A DNA stretch of 64,000 nt from Citrobacter gillenii (GCF_013337685.1 NZ_SUQN01000001.1:682001-746000), one strand, 5' to 3'; positions 1 to 9,418 are shown, counted from the first letter of the stretch. Notes: generated from the sequence alone by a model not told the origin. A program made the numbers and translations.

Positions 1-1
1 A

Positions 2-466
2 TTACGCTTCACCTCGTTTACCAGAATGCAGGCAGAGTGAGCGAGGCTCTCCCTTCTGGCGCGGACAGGCAGGGTCGAGACACAGATTGCAGCTAATCAG
101 GTCTGTATCTTGTGGTGCTTCGGGTAATTCACTTTCCACAACCACCTGTACTTCCACCTCGACAGGTGTGGGTTCAGGGATGGGCTCAGGCGTCGAAACG
201 ACGCTGTGCGAAAGGATGCCTTCCCCGGGTCTGGAAATGACTTTGTGCGCAACCAGACCTTCCCGCTGGTCTGCAAAGCTGGCACCGGTGGAAATGGCCG
301 CCTGCACGGAGGCCACATCCCCGATGATTTTGATCACCGTCCAGCCTGAGCCGTTGGTTTTTTCGAGGCCCACCAGCGTGATGGAGGCGGCTTTCGCCAT
401 GACATCCGCGCAACTGATGGCTAATGCCAGACCACTAACTTCAAGTAATCCCAGTGATTGCTTCAC
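2..466 (-). CDS. pduK: PduK, minor microcompartment shell protein
   Basis: A 154-residue protein with an N-terminal BMC domain (about residues 5-90), similar to PduJ and PduA downstream of the same promoter. A Pro/Glu/Val-rich linker (about 91-120) leads to a cysteine-rich tail with C126, C129, C134 and C145. The C-x2-C-x4-C-P arrangement is the putative iron-sulfur motif known for PduK. By family it is a minor shell component of the propanediol microcompartment. The stop codon is at positions 2-4, so the gene is complete even though the operon runs out of the window. Confidence 0.93.
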   Translation of the reverse strand: MKQSLGLLEVSGLALAISCADVMAKAASITLVGLEKTNGSGWTVIKIIGDVASVQAAISTGASFADQREGLVAHKVISRPGEGILSHSVVSTPEPIPEPTPVEVEVQVVVESELPEAPQDTDLISCNLCLDPACPRQKGEPRSLCLHSGKRGEA

Positions 467-489
467 GCTGTGCTCCTTGTTGCAACGGT

Positions 490-765
490 TTAAGCGGATT
501 TAGGTAAAATGGCTTCGACGTCGCTGTGTGGGCGCGGGATGACGTGGCAGGATTTCACCTCGCCAACGGCACTTGCGGCAGCACTGCCAGCGTCTACAGC
601 AGCTTTAACCGCGCCGACATCCCCACGAACCATGACGGTGATAAGGCCCGAGCCAATTTTTTCGTAACCAACCAACTGCACGTTAGCGGATTTCACCATG
701 GCATCAGCGGCTTCAATAGCGCCGACAAGCCCTTTTGTTTCAACCAGTCCCAGTGCGTTATTCAT
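490..765 (-). CDS. pduJ: PduJ, major hexameric shell protein
   Basis: A 91-residue single-BMC-domain protein, the standard length for PduJ. It is very similar to PduA in this window (shared ALGxVETKGL start, GYEKIGSGL core, HVIPRPH end). By family it forms hexameric tiles with a central pore, making up the facets of the propanediol microcompartment. It lies 23 bases upstream of pduK and 19 bases after pduH, on the operon strand. PduA and PduJ are paralogues within the operon, presumably by old duplication. Confidence 0.96.
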   Translation of the reverse strand: MNNALGLVETKGLVGAIEAADAMVKSANVQLVGYEKIGSGLITVMVRGDVGAVKAAVDAGSAAASAVGEVKSCHVIPRPHSDVEAILPKSA

Positions 766-784
766 ACTGCTTTTCTCCTGTGGA

Positions 785-1135
785 TTATGAGTGGCATTCC
801 CGGAAGGGAATGCCTTTAACCAGCCGCGCAGCGTTATTGCCGATGCGCCGACGAGCGTGGCTATCTTGTTGATACGTCAGCGTAAAAAGTGGCGCTGAGG
901 TCGGTAAATTTTTGTAGTGCACAACCAGTTGTTCCCGGTTACATCCAATGCCGACGAGCAGCGGTGACTGACATGCCGCCAGCCATGCGCTGTGGATGAT
1001 GTCGGCGGAATGGCTCTCCTGAACCACAAAGGGGATCCCTTCTTCTTCAATACCCAGCAGGACGTCATTCCAGAGTGACATGTCCTCTCCCAGGGTGAAG
1101 ATCACGATAGCCGGTGCGCTGAGGTTACTTTCCAT
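785..1135 (-). CDS. pduH: PduH, diol dehydratase reactivase small subunit
   Basis: A 116-residue protein of the small reactivase subunit family. With PduG it exchanges damaged cobalamin out of inactivated diol dehydratase. The frame stays open upstream to 1249, but the start at MESN (1135) gives the family length and overlaps the pduG end by 11 bases, as is usual for this pair. The longer reading would add 38 residues that simply run antiparallel through pduG coding sequence. The segment [11 protein letters not shown] resembles the matching segment of PduD, as expected since reactivase and dehydratase medium subunits share a fold. Confidence 0.93.
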   Translation of the reverse strand: MESNLSAPAIVIFTLGEDMSLWNDVLLGIEEEGIPFVVQESHSADIIHSAWLAACQSPLLVGIGCNREQLVVHYKNLPTSAPLFTLTYQQDSHARRRIGNNAARLVKGIPFRECHS

Positions 1136-2957
1136 GAGCAAATGCCTTGTACCAGGAGAGGATAAGCCCAGTTGCGACAGCATTTCGTGGGCCTTCGGTA
1201 CCGCGAATATTGCCGCGACCCGCAACCAGGCGGTAGTGCGCCAGCGCATCCGTTACCAGCTGTGGAACTTCGAAGTCCAGAGAAGAGCCACCAACCAGAA
1301 CCACAAACGGGATGTCGCGAATATTTCCTGTGGGGCTAACCTGACGAAGCGCTCTCAGCGCATTGGTGACAAAAACGCGCTCCTTGGCGCTGCGGCGAAT
1401 GACGCGAACTTTCTCCAGAGCCAGGTCCCCAGGTAATGGCACCAGTTCATCGGGTTTCACCACACAGACCCGGGCGAATACCGTTGGCGGCAGGGGAGAA
1501 GGAAAGAACTGAACGCTGCCATCTTCGTGGCGAAGGTGGAACAGGCTTTCTACTTTCGCCAGCGGATATTTTTTGATCTCCTCGGCGAGGTAACGATCTT
1601 CCAGTCCCAGTTCACGGGCAATAATCATCGTGACCATATCGCCCGCACCCGCCAGGTGTGTGGCAATAATTTCGCCTTTTGGATTAATGATTGAGGCGTC
1701 GGTGGAACCTGCGCCGAGATCCAGAATGGCCAGCGGACGCGTTGTGCCCGGCGTAGTGAGGGCACCCAGGATGGCCGCTTCGGCTTCAGCGCCGCCTACC
1801 TGAACGTCGATGTTGAGCTTTTGCGTGATCTCCTGGGCTATCATCGCCATTTGCAGGCGATCTGATTTCACCATTGAGGCAATACCCACCGCCTGTTCCA
1901 GCGAGAACTCTCCGGCGAGTCCCCCCGTCACGCTGACGGGAACGGAGGTATCAACTGCCAATAAATCCTGGATGAAGATTTCATGGCTGGGCTTGTTGGT
2001 TAACTCCGCCATGGTCTGGCGTACATGTTCCAGCATGCCGCCAATATTGGTTCCTGCTTCGCCGATAACGTTATCAAGCCGTGGGCATTCGCCTACCGCC
2101 TTCATAATGGCTTCCGCGCCTGCGGCAACGTCGACGCGAACAGTACGTCCTTGCGACTGGAGTTCGAGGTTTCCGGCAGGAATGGCTCGCGCTTTTACAT
2201 CGCCCGACGGTGTTTTCACGACGACCGCTGAGCGGTTACCAATCAGGGCACGTGCCATAGGGACAATATTTTTGGTCTCGTCCGCATTCAGGTTAAAAAC
2301 AGTCGCAATCCCGTAAGGATTAGAGAGCGTTTCAATCACCTTTCCGGGGATGGCGACCTCAATGGCCGCCAGCATCCCTAACGGGATCCGATCGATATAG
2401 CGCACTTCGTCGACGATGGGCAGCGGCGTAGTAAGACGGTTGCTGACCAGCACGCCATCGTCCTGTTGCAAAATAACGCCGGTTAGCTGATATCCGGCGC
2501 GAACGGAGGCATTAATCATGGTAGCAACATCGGCAAAATCGAATGCCGATGACACCACCAGGATATAAGGCATATCCGCCGGACGGGTTAATAACTCTTC
2601 CGGCGTAATTGTGACGCCAACACCTAACCCGACCCCACCAGGCGTTTTAGGGTTGTGGCCGATCATGGTCGACTCGGTGATGATGGTTTCGGTGATCGTC
2701 TCCATCGCCACATCACCAATGACCGGCGTGGCTTCGTTAATACGGATGAGCGAAATATCGCTGACATTGATGCCTGCATTTTTTGCTGCAAGCGTAAGCG
2801 CCTCCTGAATACCAAACACATTACGTAACGTGCCCTTAATTCCAGTCGTTTCTGCCAGTGCGCTGGTTGTAATGCTCAGCGTGCCAGCGTCATCCAGAGT
2901 CGCGAGAGCGACTTCTGTTGATGAGTTGCCTATGTCAATGCCAGCTATATATCGCAT
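1125..2957 (-). CDS. pduG: PduG, diol dehydratase reactivase large subunit
   Basis: A 610-residue ATPase subunit of the diol dehydratase-reactivating factor. It begins MRYIAGIDIGNSSTEVAL, an actin/Hsp70-type phosphate-1 loop, and has a second phosphate loop near LAILDLGAGSTDAS in the C-terminal half. It uses ATP to release cyanocobalamin-like damaged cofactor from the dehydratase and works with PduH. Two adjacent ATG codons occur (2960 and 2957); the second gives the Salmonella-type N-terminus. It follows pduE by 15 bases. Sequence matches the family throughout, with no frameshift. Confidence 0.97.
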   Translation of the reverse strand: MRYIAGIDIGNSSTEVALATLDDAGTLSITTSALAETTGIKGTLRNVFGIQEALTLAAKNAGINVSDISLIRINEATPVIGDVAMETITETIITESTMIGHNPKTPGGVGLGVGVTITPEELLTRPADMPYILVVSSAFDFADVATMINASVRAGYQLTGVILQQDDGVLVSNRLTTPLPIVDEVRYIDRIPLGMLAAIEVAIPGKVIETLSNPYGIATVFNLNADETKNIVPMARALIGNRSAVVVKTPSGDVKARAIPAGNLELQSQGRTVRVDVAAGAEAIMKAVGECPRLDNVIGEAGTNIGGMLEHVRQTMAELTNKPSHEIFIQDLLAVDTSVPVSVTGGLAGEFSLEQAVGIASMVKSDRLQMAMIAQEITQKLNIDVQVGGAEAEAAILGALTTPGTTRPLAILDLGAGSTDASIINPKGEIIATHLAGAGDMVTMIIARELGLEDRYLAEEIKKYPLAKVESLFHLRHEDGSVQFFPSPLPPTVFARVCVVKPDELVPLPGDLALEKVRVIRRSAKERVFVTNALRALRQVSPTGNIRDIPFVVLVGGSSLDFEVPQLVTDALAHYRLVAGRGNIRGTEGPRNAVATGLILSWYKAFAHGK

Positions 2958-2972
2958 CATTTTTCCCTAAAA

Positions 2973-3491
2973 TTAATCGTCACCTTTGAGTTTCTTACGT
3001 TCGACGTACAGCACTGCTGCTTCACGTACGAAGGCTGCGCAAATCTTTGCCTGATAACGATTTTCGAGATCGTCGGCGATGGCCATCAGCTCGTCTTTGG
3101 TTGAGCGGTATGGGCGCAGGGCGTTGTAGATCTCAAGGATGCGATCGTCAGGCACCGCGGTCAGTTCTGCGGCACGTTCAAAGTTCATCGCCAGCCTGTC
3201 ACGTCCGGCATCTTTGGCGATATCCGCCTGAATGCGCAGCGTTTCTGGTGTGATACGCATATCCTGTGCGGTGACCTTATTGCTCAGCACATTTTCGAGT
3301 GTGAAGTCATCCAGCGTTTTATTGGTGGCGGTTTTTACCCACTCAGGGTGTTTATTGGCGAGCGGGTAATCCGTCACTTTCGCGGTATGCGCTGATGAAC
3401 CAGTCGCGGCTGGAGTGACGGTCTCTCCCTGCAGACTGTTCATTCGGCTCAACACATCCCGAACCATCGATTCAATTGCGTCGGTATTCAT
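2973..3491 (-). CDS. pduE: PduE, propanediol dehydratase small subunit
   Basis: A 172-residue small (gamma) subunit of coenzyme B12-dependent 1,2-propanediol dehydratase (PduCDE), which turns 1,2-propanediol into propionaldehyde inside the microcompartment. The N-terminus (MNTDAIESMVRDVLSRM) is an amphipathic helix of the encapsulation-peptide type, followed by a low-complexity T/A/S linker. An upstream ATG at 3509 would add six residues and overlap pduD; the start at 3491 matches the family and has a GGAG-type ribosome site just upstream. Confidence 0.95.
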   Translation of the reverse strand: MNTDAIESMVRDVLSRMNSLQGETVTPAATGSSAHTAKVTDYPLANKHPEWVKTATNKTLDDFTLENVLSNKVTAQDMRITPETLRIQADIAKDAGRDRLAMNFERAAELTAVPDDRILEIYNALRPYRSTKDELMAIADDLENRYQAKICAAFVREAAVLYVERKKLKGDD

Positions 3492-3505
3492 GGAGTTATC
3501 CTTTA

Positions 3506-4180
3506 TCAAAGCGCCACGCGCAGTTCCTGCGGGTTTTTGCCCGTCACGACGTATTTGGTCTCTTTAATGTGCAGAATGGCTGATTTCGCCTGGTACTTCG
3601 GACGCGCCATCTGATCATTCAACGTCGGGACCGGTTGTGGAGATTCACGCTTGGCGTAACGCGCGGCGTTCTTACCAATCTGACGGTAGGTTTCCAGCGT
3701 CAGGAGTGGGGCCTGAGGGAACAGCTCCAGGTTAGAAAGCGGCGGTAACCCCTGCTGGTGGATAACCGTGGTGCCTTTGGACTGGATGCCGATTGAAATA
3801 CCGGAACCACTCAGACGGTTACCTTCCACGGCGACAAACGCCACATCGGAGGATTTAAAGCAGCGGATGACGCGTGCTTTAATGCCTTCTTCTTCAATAC
3901 CCGCGATCACTTCGCGCAAAATATTCTTGTGCGGAATACCGACGATATTGACGGTCTGCGAGAGCCCAAACGCCGGACCAACGGCAATAATCACTTCATC
4001 CTGCTGCTGGCCCTGTTTGGCTTCGCCAATTTCGGTCAGAAAACTGTCACCTGGCGCGGTTGCCATCTGCGGTGCGGTTGCCGCGGCAGACGAGCGGAAA
4101 GAAACAGGCTTATCGCTGGTCTGCATTTCAGACAGCACATCTTCAATTATCTGGCGCAGTAGCTTTTCATTGATTTCCAT
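3506..4180 (-). CDS. pduD: PduD, propanediol dehydratase medium subunit
   Basis: A 224-residue medium (beta) subunit of PduCDE, exactly the known family length. The first about 18 residues ([19 protein letters not shown]) form the amphipathic targeting helix that in Salmonella directs the dehydratase into the microcompartment. A flexible Ala/Ser/Pro-rich linker (about 25-45) follows. The core contributes to the adenosylcobalamin-binding interface with PduC. The gene is 10 bases downstream of pduC. Confidence 0.96.
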   Translation of the reverse strand: MEINEKLLRQIIEDVLSEMQTSDKPVSFRSSAAATAPQMATAPGDSFLTEIGEAKQGQQQDEVIIAVGPAFGLSQTVNIVGIPHKNILREVIAGIEEEGIKARVIRCFKSSDVAFVAVEGNRLSGSGISIGIQSKGTTVIHQQGLPPLSNLELFPQAPLLTLETYRQIGKNAARYAKRESPQPVPTLNDQMARPKYQAKSAILHIKETKYVVTGKNPQELRVAL

Positions 4181-4190
4181 AGTTCACCCC

Positions 4191-5855
4191 TTAGCCAAGC
4201 TCGTTGGGATCAAGTGCGCCGGGGATGTTTTTAATTTCTTCCCAGCGTTCGCCTTGCAGGCGATAACCTGTTGCCGGACCGGCATAATCGTTGACGTCAT
4301 TCACCGCGGAAAGCACCTGTCCGTCGCCGACGATAATGGCGGAGGTATGCAGATAGTCTCCGGTTAACTTGGCTTTCTGGATGTTGAGCATATCCTGAGC
4401 AACATCGGTAAATCCGCCCTGGGCCAGGGCTTTCACCACTTCCAGTCCGTTGCGGTTTTTGCTGATGATCTCTTGCGCAAACTTAATGTCTTCAACGATG
4501 TTGCGTTCTGGCATATCTTTCGAGCCGTGGGCGTAAGTCGCGGCTTCAACTTCTTCATCGGTGATGGGTGGCAATCCCATTCCAGCAAACACTGCCTGCA
4601 GTGCGCGGGCCGCTTTGTTACGAATGGCGATGACGTCTTCTTCACGCACCGGACGCAAACCCCCGTCGACTTTAAGGTCACGCTGGAGAACGTTGTAGTC
4701 GTCAAAGTCTTCGGCATCTTCGTTAGAGCCTGCAAACATGTTGTCGTAGTTCGGCACGGCGGAATAACCGGAAGAGATGAAGTCAGTTCCTGGCAGGAAT
4801 TGCATCAGCAAACGCGCGGTACGGCGCATATCCGAGTGGGTAAAGGTTTGGTCGTTACTGGAGGCGCATTCGAGATCCAGTGACGAGCAGATCAGGTTTT
4901 CTGCCAGCACTGCGCGGATACCTGACGGTACGGCGGAAGGGACGCCGATGCAGCTAACGGACCCGTTCTGTAAACCCTGCACGCCAGCGGCTTTGGTGAT
5001 GTAAATGCAGCGGGCTTCCAGATACAACATGGATTTGCCTTCTGCATAACCCATCTGCACTTCTGAGCCTGAGCCTGAGGTAAAGCGCATTTTCAGACCG
5101 CGTGAGGCATAAGAAGAGGCCAGGAAGCCTTTTGACCATGGGGTATCGTCACCATCGGTAAAGACCGGCTCAGTACCGTACACGGAAATCGTTTCTGCAT
5201 AGCAGGTGTGGCCTAACATGCCGAGTTTGAGTTCGGTGGCTTCTTCCAGCGAGCACTGGGTTAATACGCCGGGACGCCCAACCTGTGAACCGACCAGCAG
5301 AGCAATAGCGTTAAACGGGGCATAGCGTGCCACGGCAACGGTTGTTTCCTGCTCGTCAAATCCACGCCATGCGCCTTCTGCTGCATCGGCCGCAATCTGC
5401 ACCGGGTTGTCTTTAACGTTAGTGACGTGCGCTTGTTGAGAAGGGGTTCTGCGGGCGCGCATTTTCTGCATCGACATCATCATTTCGACGACGTTCATAT
5501 GCGAAACCACTTCGACAATTTTTGCCGGTGTCATCGCGGTGGTCAGCGGAACGATGTCTTTGCGTTTCACATTAGGATCGCAGAGCATATTGGCGAGTTT
5601 GATCGAGTCCATCGCCATCACTTCTTCAGCGCGCGCCAGATTAATACCGTAGCGGGCAATGAAATGGTCTATCAAATCAAATTCACTGGCGGCTTTACCA
5701 TCCAGTTCGGTGACCATACCGTTAACGATTTTTATGGACGGTTTTGGGTCGTTCGGGCTTTCCATCGCAATGAAGCCTTCTTCGATCCACTCCTTAACGA
5801 AGCCGTCCTGATTCACAGGGCGTTTCGCCAGTGCTTCAAATCTTTTCGATCTCAT
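4191..5855 (-). CDS. pduC: PduC, propanediol dehydratase large subunit
   Basis: A 554-residue large (alpha) subunit of adenosylcobalamin-dependent diol dehydratase, full family length. It forms the TIM barrel that holds substrate and cofactor and carries out radical 1,2-migration and dehydration of 1,2-propanediol to propionaldehyde. It begins MRSKRFEALAKRPVNQDG, characteristic of the diol/glycerol dehydratase large subunit. It sits between pduB and pduD. Because the cofactor is B12, its linkage to the cob operon in this window is functional as well as positional. Confidence 0.97.
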   Translation of the reverse strand: MRSKRFEALAKRPVNQDGFVKEWIEEGFIAMESPNDPKPSIKIVNGMVTELDGKAASEFDLIDHFIARYGINLARAEEVMAMDSIKLANMLCDPNVKRKDIVPLTTAMTPAKIVEVVSHMNVVEMMMSMQKMRARRTPSQQAHVTNVKDNPVQIAADAAEGAWRGFDEQETTVAVARYAPFNAIALLVGSQVGRPGVLTQCSLEEATELKLGMLGHTCYAETISVYGTEPVFTDGDDTPWSKGFLASSYASRGLKMRFTSGSGSEVQMGYAEGKSMLYLEARCIYITKAAGVQGLQNGSVSCIGVPSAVPSGIRAVLAENLICSSLDLECASSNDQTFTHSDMRRTARLLMQFLPGTDFISSGYSAVPNYDNMFAGSNEDAEDFDDYNVLQRDLKVDGGLRPVREEDVIAIRNKAARALQAVFAGMGLPPITDEEVEAATYAHGSKDMPERNIVEDIKFAQEIISKNRNGLEVVKALAQGGFTDVAQDMLNIQKAKLTGDYLHTSAIIVGDGQVLSAVNDVNDYAGPATGYRLQGERWEEIKNIPGALDPNELG

Positions 5856-5873
5856 GAATCAGCCTCACGGGTA

Positions 5874-6686
5874 TCAGATGTAGGACGGACGATCGTTTTT
5901 CGGTTCTGAGCCGAGGGTCGCAAGCACGGTTTTACCGATTTCGCGCGCGGAGATGACGGCCTGACGTACGGCGCCAGAGTCACCGGAAATAACCAGAATG
6001 GCTTCGTTACTGAAGCTGGTACCATGGGCAGGGGAGCTATAAGCCACCACTTCGACGTTGGCCGATTTCAGTGCGGTATCGGCCATCAGTACACCAACAG
6101 ATGCCGGTGCGCCGACGATCACACCACAGGCACGACCAATGGGTGCGCCGAAGGCTTTTTCCAGCGCATAGCTGGCACGTGCGGTGTATTGCATTTCGAT
6201 GTGACCGGCTTCATTGGCGTAGACATCACCAAATGTGCGATCCAGTTCTTTCAGCGCGACTTCAATTCCGCGTTTTACGTCGGAAACATCGTTGCCGCCG
6301 AGGATAATCAGTGAACCGTGGCCTGCTCCGCCTTTGGTATCTCGCGGAAGCTCAATGCTCACCACTTCAGTATTAGTGGCTTTTACCGCTTCATCCGCGG
6401 CCATGATATGGGGGCCTGCGCCGGTACGGGCGCCTAGAATGCCAATGGAGCGATAGCGTTTTTCAAGCTTCATCGCGTCCAGTAAGGCGCTGTCGACGTT
6501 GGCGATCACCAGACCGACGGTGTCGCCAATCGCGGTGCCGACAAATTCCGTTAAACTGCAGCTTTTCTCTGCCATAGCCGTCTCTCGTGTTGGAAGATTA
6601 TTTTCAGGGATAGCCTTGTGTTCTGGCGTTGCCACCCGAGCAATCACCTGCGCCATGATCTGTTCAACCAGCTCATTGCTGCTCAT
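5874..6686 (-). CDS. pduB: PduB/PduB', tandem-BMC shell protein
   Basis: A 270-residue trimeric shell protein with two BMC domains in tandem, one of the most abundant microcompartment shell parts. An internal ATG at 6575 (residue 38, MAEKS) marks the start of the shorter PduB' form known from Salmonella. The N-terminal 37 residues unique to the long form begin with an amphipathic helix (SSNELVEQIMAQVIARV) thought to tie cargo to shell. The start codon overlaps the pduA stop as TGATG, so translation is probably coupled. Confidence 0.96.
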   Translation of the reverse strand: MSSNELVEQIMAQVIARVATPEHKAIPENNLPTRETAMAEKSCSLTEFVGTAIGDTVGLVIANVDSALLDAMKLEKRYRSIGILGARTGAGPHIMAADEAVKATNTEVVSIELPRDTKGGAGHGSLIILGGNDVSDVKRGIEVALKELDRTFGDVYANEAGHIEMQYTARASYALEKAFGAPIGRACGVIVGAPASVGVLMADTALKSANVEVVAYSSPAHGTSFSNEAILVISGDSGAVRQAVISAREIGKTVLATLGSEPKNDRPSYI

Positions 6687-6967
6687 CAGCTAATTCCCTT
6701 CGGTAAGATTTTTTCGACATCGGTATGAGGACGTGGGATCACGTGTACGGCTTTCACTTCACCCACATTACGTGCGGCAGCGGCGCCTGCATCTGTTGCC
6801 GCTTTTACCGCGCCAACATCACCGCGAACAATCACGGTGACCAGCCCTGAACCAATTTTTTCGTAGCCGACCAGCATCACATTGGCTGACTTCACCATTG
6901 CATCTGCGGCCTCTATGGCTGCAGTTAAGCCTTTGGTTTCTACCATTCCTAACGCTTCTTGTTGCAT
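6686..6967 (-). CDS. pduA: PduA, hexameric shell protein
   Basis: A 93-residue BMC-domain protein, first gene of the pdu operon. By family it forms hexamers whose pore admits 1,2-propanediol and holds back propionaldehyde. It shares its core with PduJ ([20 protein letters not shown]) and ends [11 protein letters not shown]. The ribosome site is a GCGAGG-type sequence about 8 bases before ATG. The 525-base space upstream, shared with the divergent pduF, should hold the PocR-dependent pdu promoter. Confidence 0.96.
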
Positions 6968-7492
6968 AAAGACCTCGCCTGGGTTGTTCCGATTTTCATG
7001 ACTATAAAAAGAAGCGAGGAAAAAGAATGGCTGACTTGAAACGGAGAGTGAAAAAATAGTAAGCGATCGGTGATATAAAATTGCTTGATATTCTTTTATC
7101 TGATTGTTTTTAAATGTTTTTTATTATTTTGCGGATGTGAAAATTTGGTTATGTCAATACCAGATTTACATTTTTGCTAGTGACACGATAAATATCATTT
7201 GCTATGCGGGGGAAATGAAATTGTGATGTTTGTTTGAAAACAGAAATCTGCTGTTGGCAATATTTTATTATTTTTATAATGCGTTTTTAATAGGGCTAAT
7301 GCCCGTTTTTGTTAGCTGTTTTAATAATGCTGACAGCAAGAATTTGTTATCACTACACGATTTTAAAAAGGTGGAAGTGCTCAGATTGCCAACAATTTGC
7401 CGACGGCGCTTTTTATAGTAAGCCTTGAAGTACTCTACTGCCAGCAGGGAGTCCGCTGGTACAGACACGAACTCTGCTTAGAAGGTGTCACA
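6968..7492. promoter_or_regulatory. Divergent pdu/pduF control region
   Basis: This 525-base AT-rich stretch contains no convincing gene. It separates divergent pduA and pduF and, by analogy with Salmonella, should carry the pdu promoter, the pduF promoter and PocR, CRP and ArcA control sites. I can see TGTGA half-sites near 7136 and 7222 but no clear two-sided CRP palindrome, so no single site is called. Its low GC content contrasts with the coding regions on both sides. Confidence 0.55.
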
Positions 7493-8302
7493 ATGAACGA
7501 TTCACTAAAAGCGCAATGCATTGCCGAGTTTTTAGGTACCGGGCTGTTCCTGTTTTTTGGCATTGGATGCCTGAGTGCCCTTAAGGTGGCCGGTGCGAGT
7601 TTAGGGTTATGGGAAATATGCATCATTTGGGGTCTTGGGATTTCGCTGGCGGTCTACCTGACTGCCGGAATATCCGGGGCACACCTCAACCCTGCGATTA
7701 CCATCGCTCTGTGGCTGTTTGCCTGTTTCCCTGGGCGTAAAGTTTTACCCTATACGGTCGCGCAAGTCGCGGGTGCCTTTGGCGGCGCGTTGCTGGCCTA
7801 TTTGCTGTACGGCAGTTTATTCATTGAATATGAGACGGCGCACCATATGGTTCGTGGCAGTCTTGAAAGCCTGCAACTGGCCAGTATTTTTAGTACTTAT
7901 CCGGCCTCTGCGCTTAGCGTATGGCAAGCTGCGCTGGTGGAAGTGGTCATCACGTCCATTCTGATGGGTATGATTATGGCGCTGACGGACGATGGCAATG
8001 GGGTGCCTAAAGGTCCTCTCGCGCCATTGCTGATTGGTATTCTGGTTGCCGTCATCGGTGCATCAACAGGTCCGCTCACAGGATTTGCCATGAATCCGGC
8101 GCGTGATTTTGGTCCTAAGTTGTTTGCCTGGTTTGCCGGATGGGGAGATGTTGCGATGACGGGGGGACGCGATATCCCATACTTTATCGTCCCGATTGTG
8201 GCACCGATCATCGGTGCGTGCGCCGGGGCAGCAATTTATCGTTACTTTATTGGCAAAAATTTACCGTGTAATACTTGTAAGCTGGAGGAAAATGAGAACT
8301 AG
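7493..8302 (+). CDS. pduF: PduF, propanediol diffusion facilitator
   Basis: A 269-residue aquaglyceroporin-family inner-membrane channel. It has the two signature NPA motifs, at 66-68 (HLNPAIT) and 201-203 (MNPARDF), and six hydrophobic segments. By family it lets 1,2-propanediol enter the cell. The frame is open upstream to 7397, but the ATG at 7493 has an AAGGTG ribosome site and gives the Salmonella-type N-terminus MNDSLKAQC. It is transcribed away from the pdu operon and followed by a clear terminator. The cysteine-containing C-terminus (LPCNTCKLEE) is a little longer than I remember for Salmonella. Confidence 0.95.
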   Translation: MNDSLKAQCIAEFLGTGLFLFFGIGCLSALKVAGASLGLWEICIIWGLGISLAVYLTAGISGAHLNPAITIALWLFACFPGRKVLPYTVAQVAGAFGGALLAYLLYGSLFIEYETAHHMVRGSLESLQLASIFSTYPASALSVWQAALVEVVITSILMGMIMALTDDGNGVPKGPLAPLLIGILVAVIGASTGPLTGFAMNPARDFGPKLFAWFAGWGDVAMTGGRDIPYFIVPIVAPIIGACAGAAIYRYFIGKNLPCNTCKLEENEN

Positions 8303-8370
8303 CTTCATGGAAATTGTTTATTTCTGAAATGCAAAAACTGATTTCGTGATCCGGTTTCCTGAACAGCTTA

Positions 8371-8402
8371 AAAAGTCTCCCCACAATGGGAGACTTTTGT
8401 TA
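8371..8402 (+). terminator. Rho-independent terminator after pduF
   Basis: A perfect 11-base-pair stem (8371-8381 with 8388-8398) around a six-base loop. The stem's own 3' T's run into TTTTGTT. It closes the pduF transcript and separates it from pocR, which therefore needs its own promoter between 8403 and 8506. Confidence 0.85.
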
Positions 8403-8506
8403 TGGTCCATTAACACCTTTTATCATTGCGTCTAATAGCGAGATGAAAAGTGAATGTAAATAATGTGTTTTTATTTATAACAATAAATTAACTGAGAGGT
8501 TTTATC

Positions 8507-9418
8507 ATGATTTCTGCGAGCGCCCTGAACTCAGAACTCATTAATAAAATCGCACAGGATTTTGCACAGGCCACCAGTCTGGCCGTTGTGGTTGTCAATA
8601 TTCACGGTGATGAAATTTCTGAACTCTTTAATTTTACCCCTTTCTGCCAGTTGATGCGCCAGCACCCGCAACACAGCACGCGATGCCGTATGAGCGATCG
8701 TTGTGGGGGCCTTGAAGCATCAAAATCAGACCAGCCGTGTATTTATCGCTGTCATGCCGGCCTTACCGATTTTTCTATCCCTTTGGTGATTGCAGGCCAC
8801 TTGGTTGGATTTGTTTTATGCGGTCAGGTGCGCTTAAGCAATGACGTAGGCCTGGTTGATATTTTGAGTGTCGATGATCGCTGGCAAGCCGATCCCGAAC
8901 TGCTCAATGAATTTCGTAATGTTCCGGAAATGGACTATTCTCGCGTCATCGCCTCTGCAGATTTGTTGAAGTTGATTGTTGAAAATTGCCTTAAAAAACA
9001 ATTGAATTTCGTTGTCATTAAAGACAGTACACAGCAGTCAGAGTCGGTGCGTCCAACCCGTAGCCCGACTCCGCATGACAGTAAAATGAAAAAAGCGTTG
9101 CGCTATATCGACGCACATTTGTCGGATGAGCTTCGCCTCGAGGAGGTGGCTTCGCATGTTTATCTCAGTCCGTACTATTTCAGCAAGCTGTTCAAAAAAT
9201 ATCAGGGGATCGGTTTTAATGCCTGGGTAAACCAACAGCGAATGGCAAGTGCTAAAGAGTTGCTTTGTCATAGTGACTGGAGTATTGCCAGTATTGCGCG
9301 AAATTTAGGCTTTTCGCAAACCAGTTATTTTTGCAAAGTTTTCCGCCAGACATACCAGGTGACGCCGCAGGCTTTTCGCCAGCAAATTAGTGTTGTTTCG
9401 TCCGAAGAGTCAGCATAA
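8507..9418 (+). CDS. pocR: PocR, AraC-type activator of pdu and cob
   Basis: A 303-residue regulator. The N-terminal PocR-type sensory domain (about 10-165) carries a cysteine cluster (C47, C60, C66, C78, C82). The C-terminal AraC/XylS double helix-turn-helix (about 193-293) has the usual GFSQTSYFCKVFR second recognition region. In Salmonella it responds to 1,2-propanediol and activates pdu, cob and itself; this is inferred here from family and position between the two operons. The ATG has a GAGAGG ribosome site. A weak AT-rich inverted repeat (about 9418-9437) directly follows the stop codon. Confidence 0.95.
   Translation: MISASALNSELINKIAQDFAQATSLAVVVVNIHGDEISELFNFTPFCQLMRQHPQHSTRCRMSDRCGGLEASKSDQPCIYRCHAGLTDFSIPLVIAGHLVGFVLCGQVRLSNDVGLVDILSVDDRWQADPELLNEFRNVPEMDYSRVIASADLLKLIVENCLKKQLNFVVIKDSTQQSESVRPTRSPTPHDSKMKKALRYIDAHLSDELRLEEVASHVYLSPYYFSKLFKKYQGIGFNAWVNQQRMASAKELLCHSDWSIASIARNLGFSQTSYFCKVFRQTYQVTPQAFRQQISVVSSEESA

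Noticed and set aside
1136..1249. A 38-residue N-terminal extension of PduH.
   Set aside because: It lies wholly inside pduG coding sequence, and the MESN start gives the family length of 116 residues.
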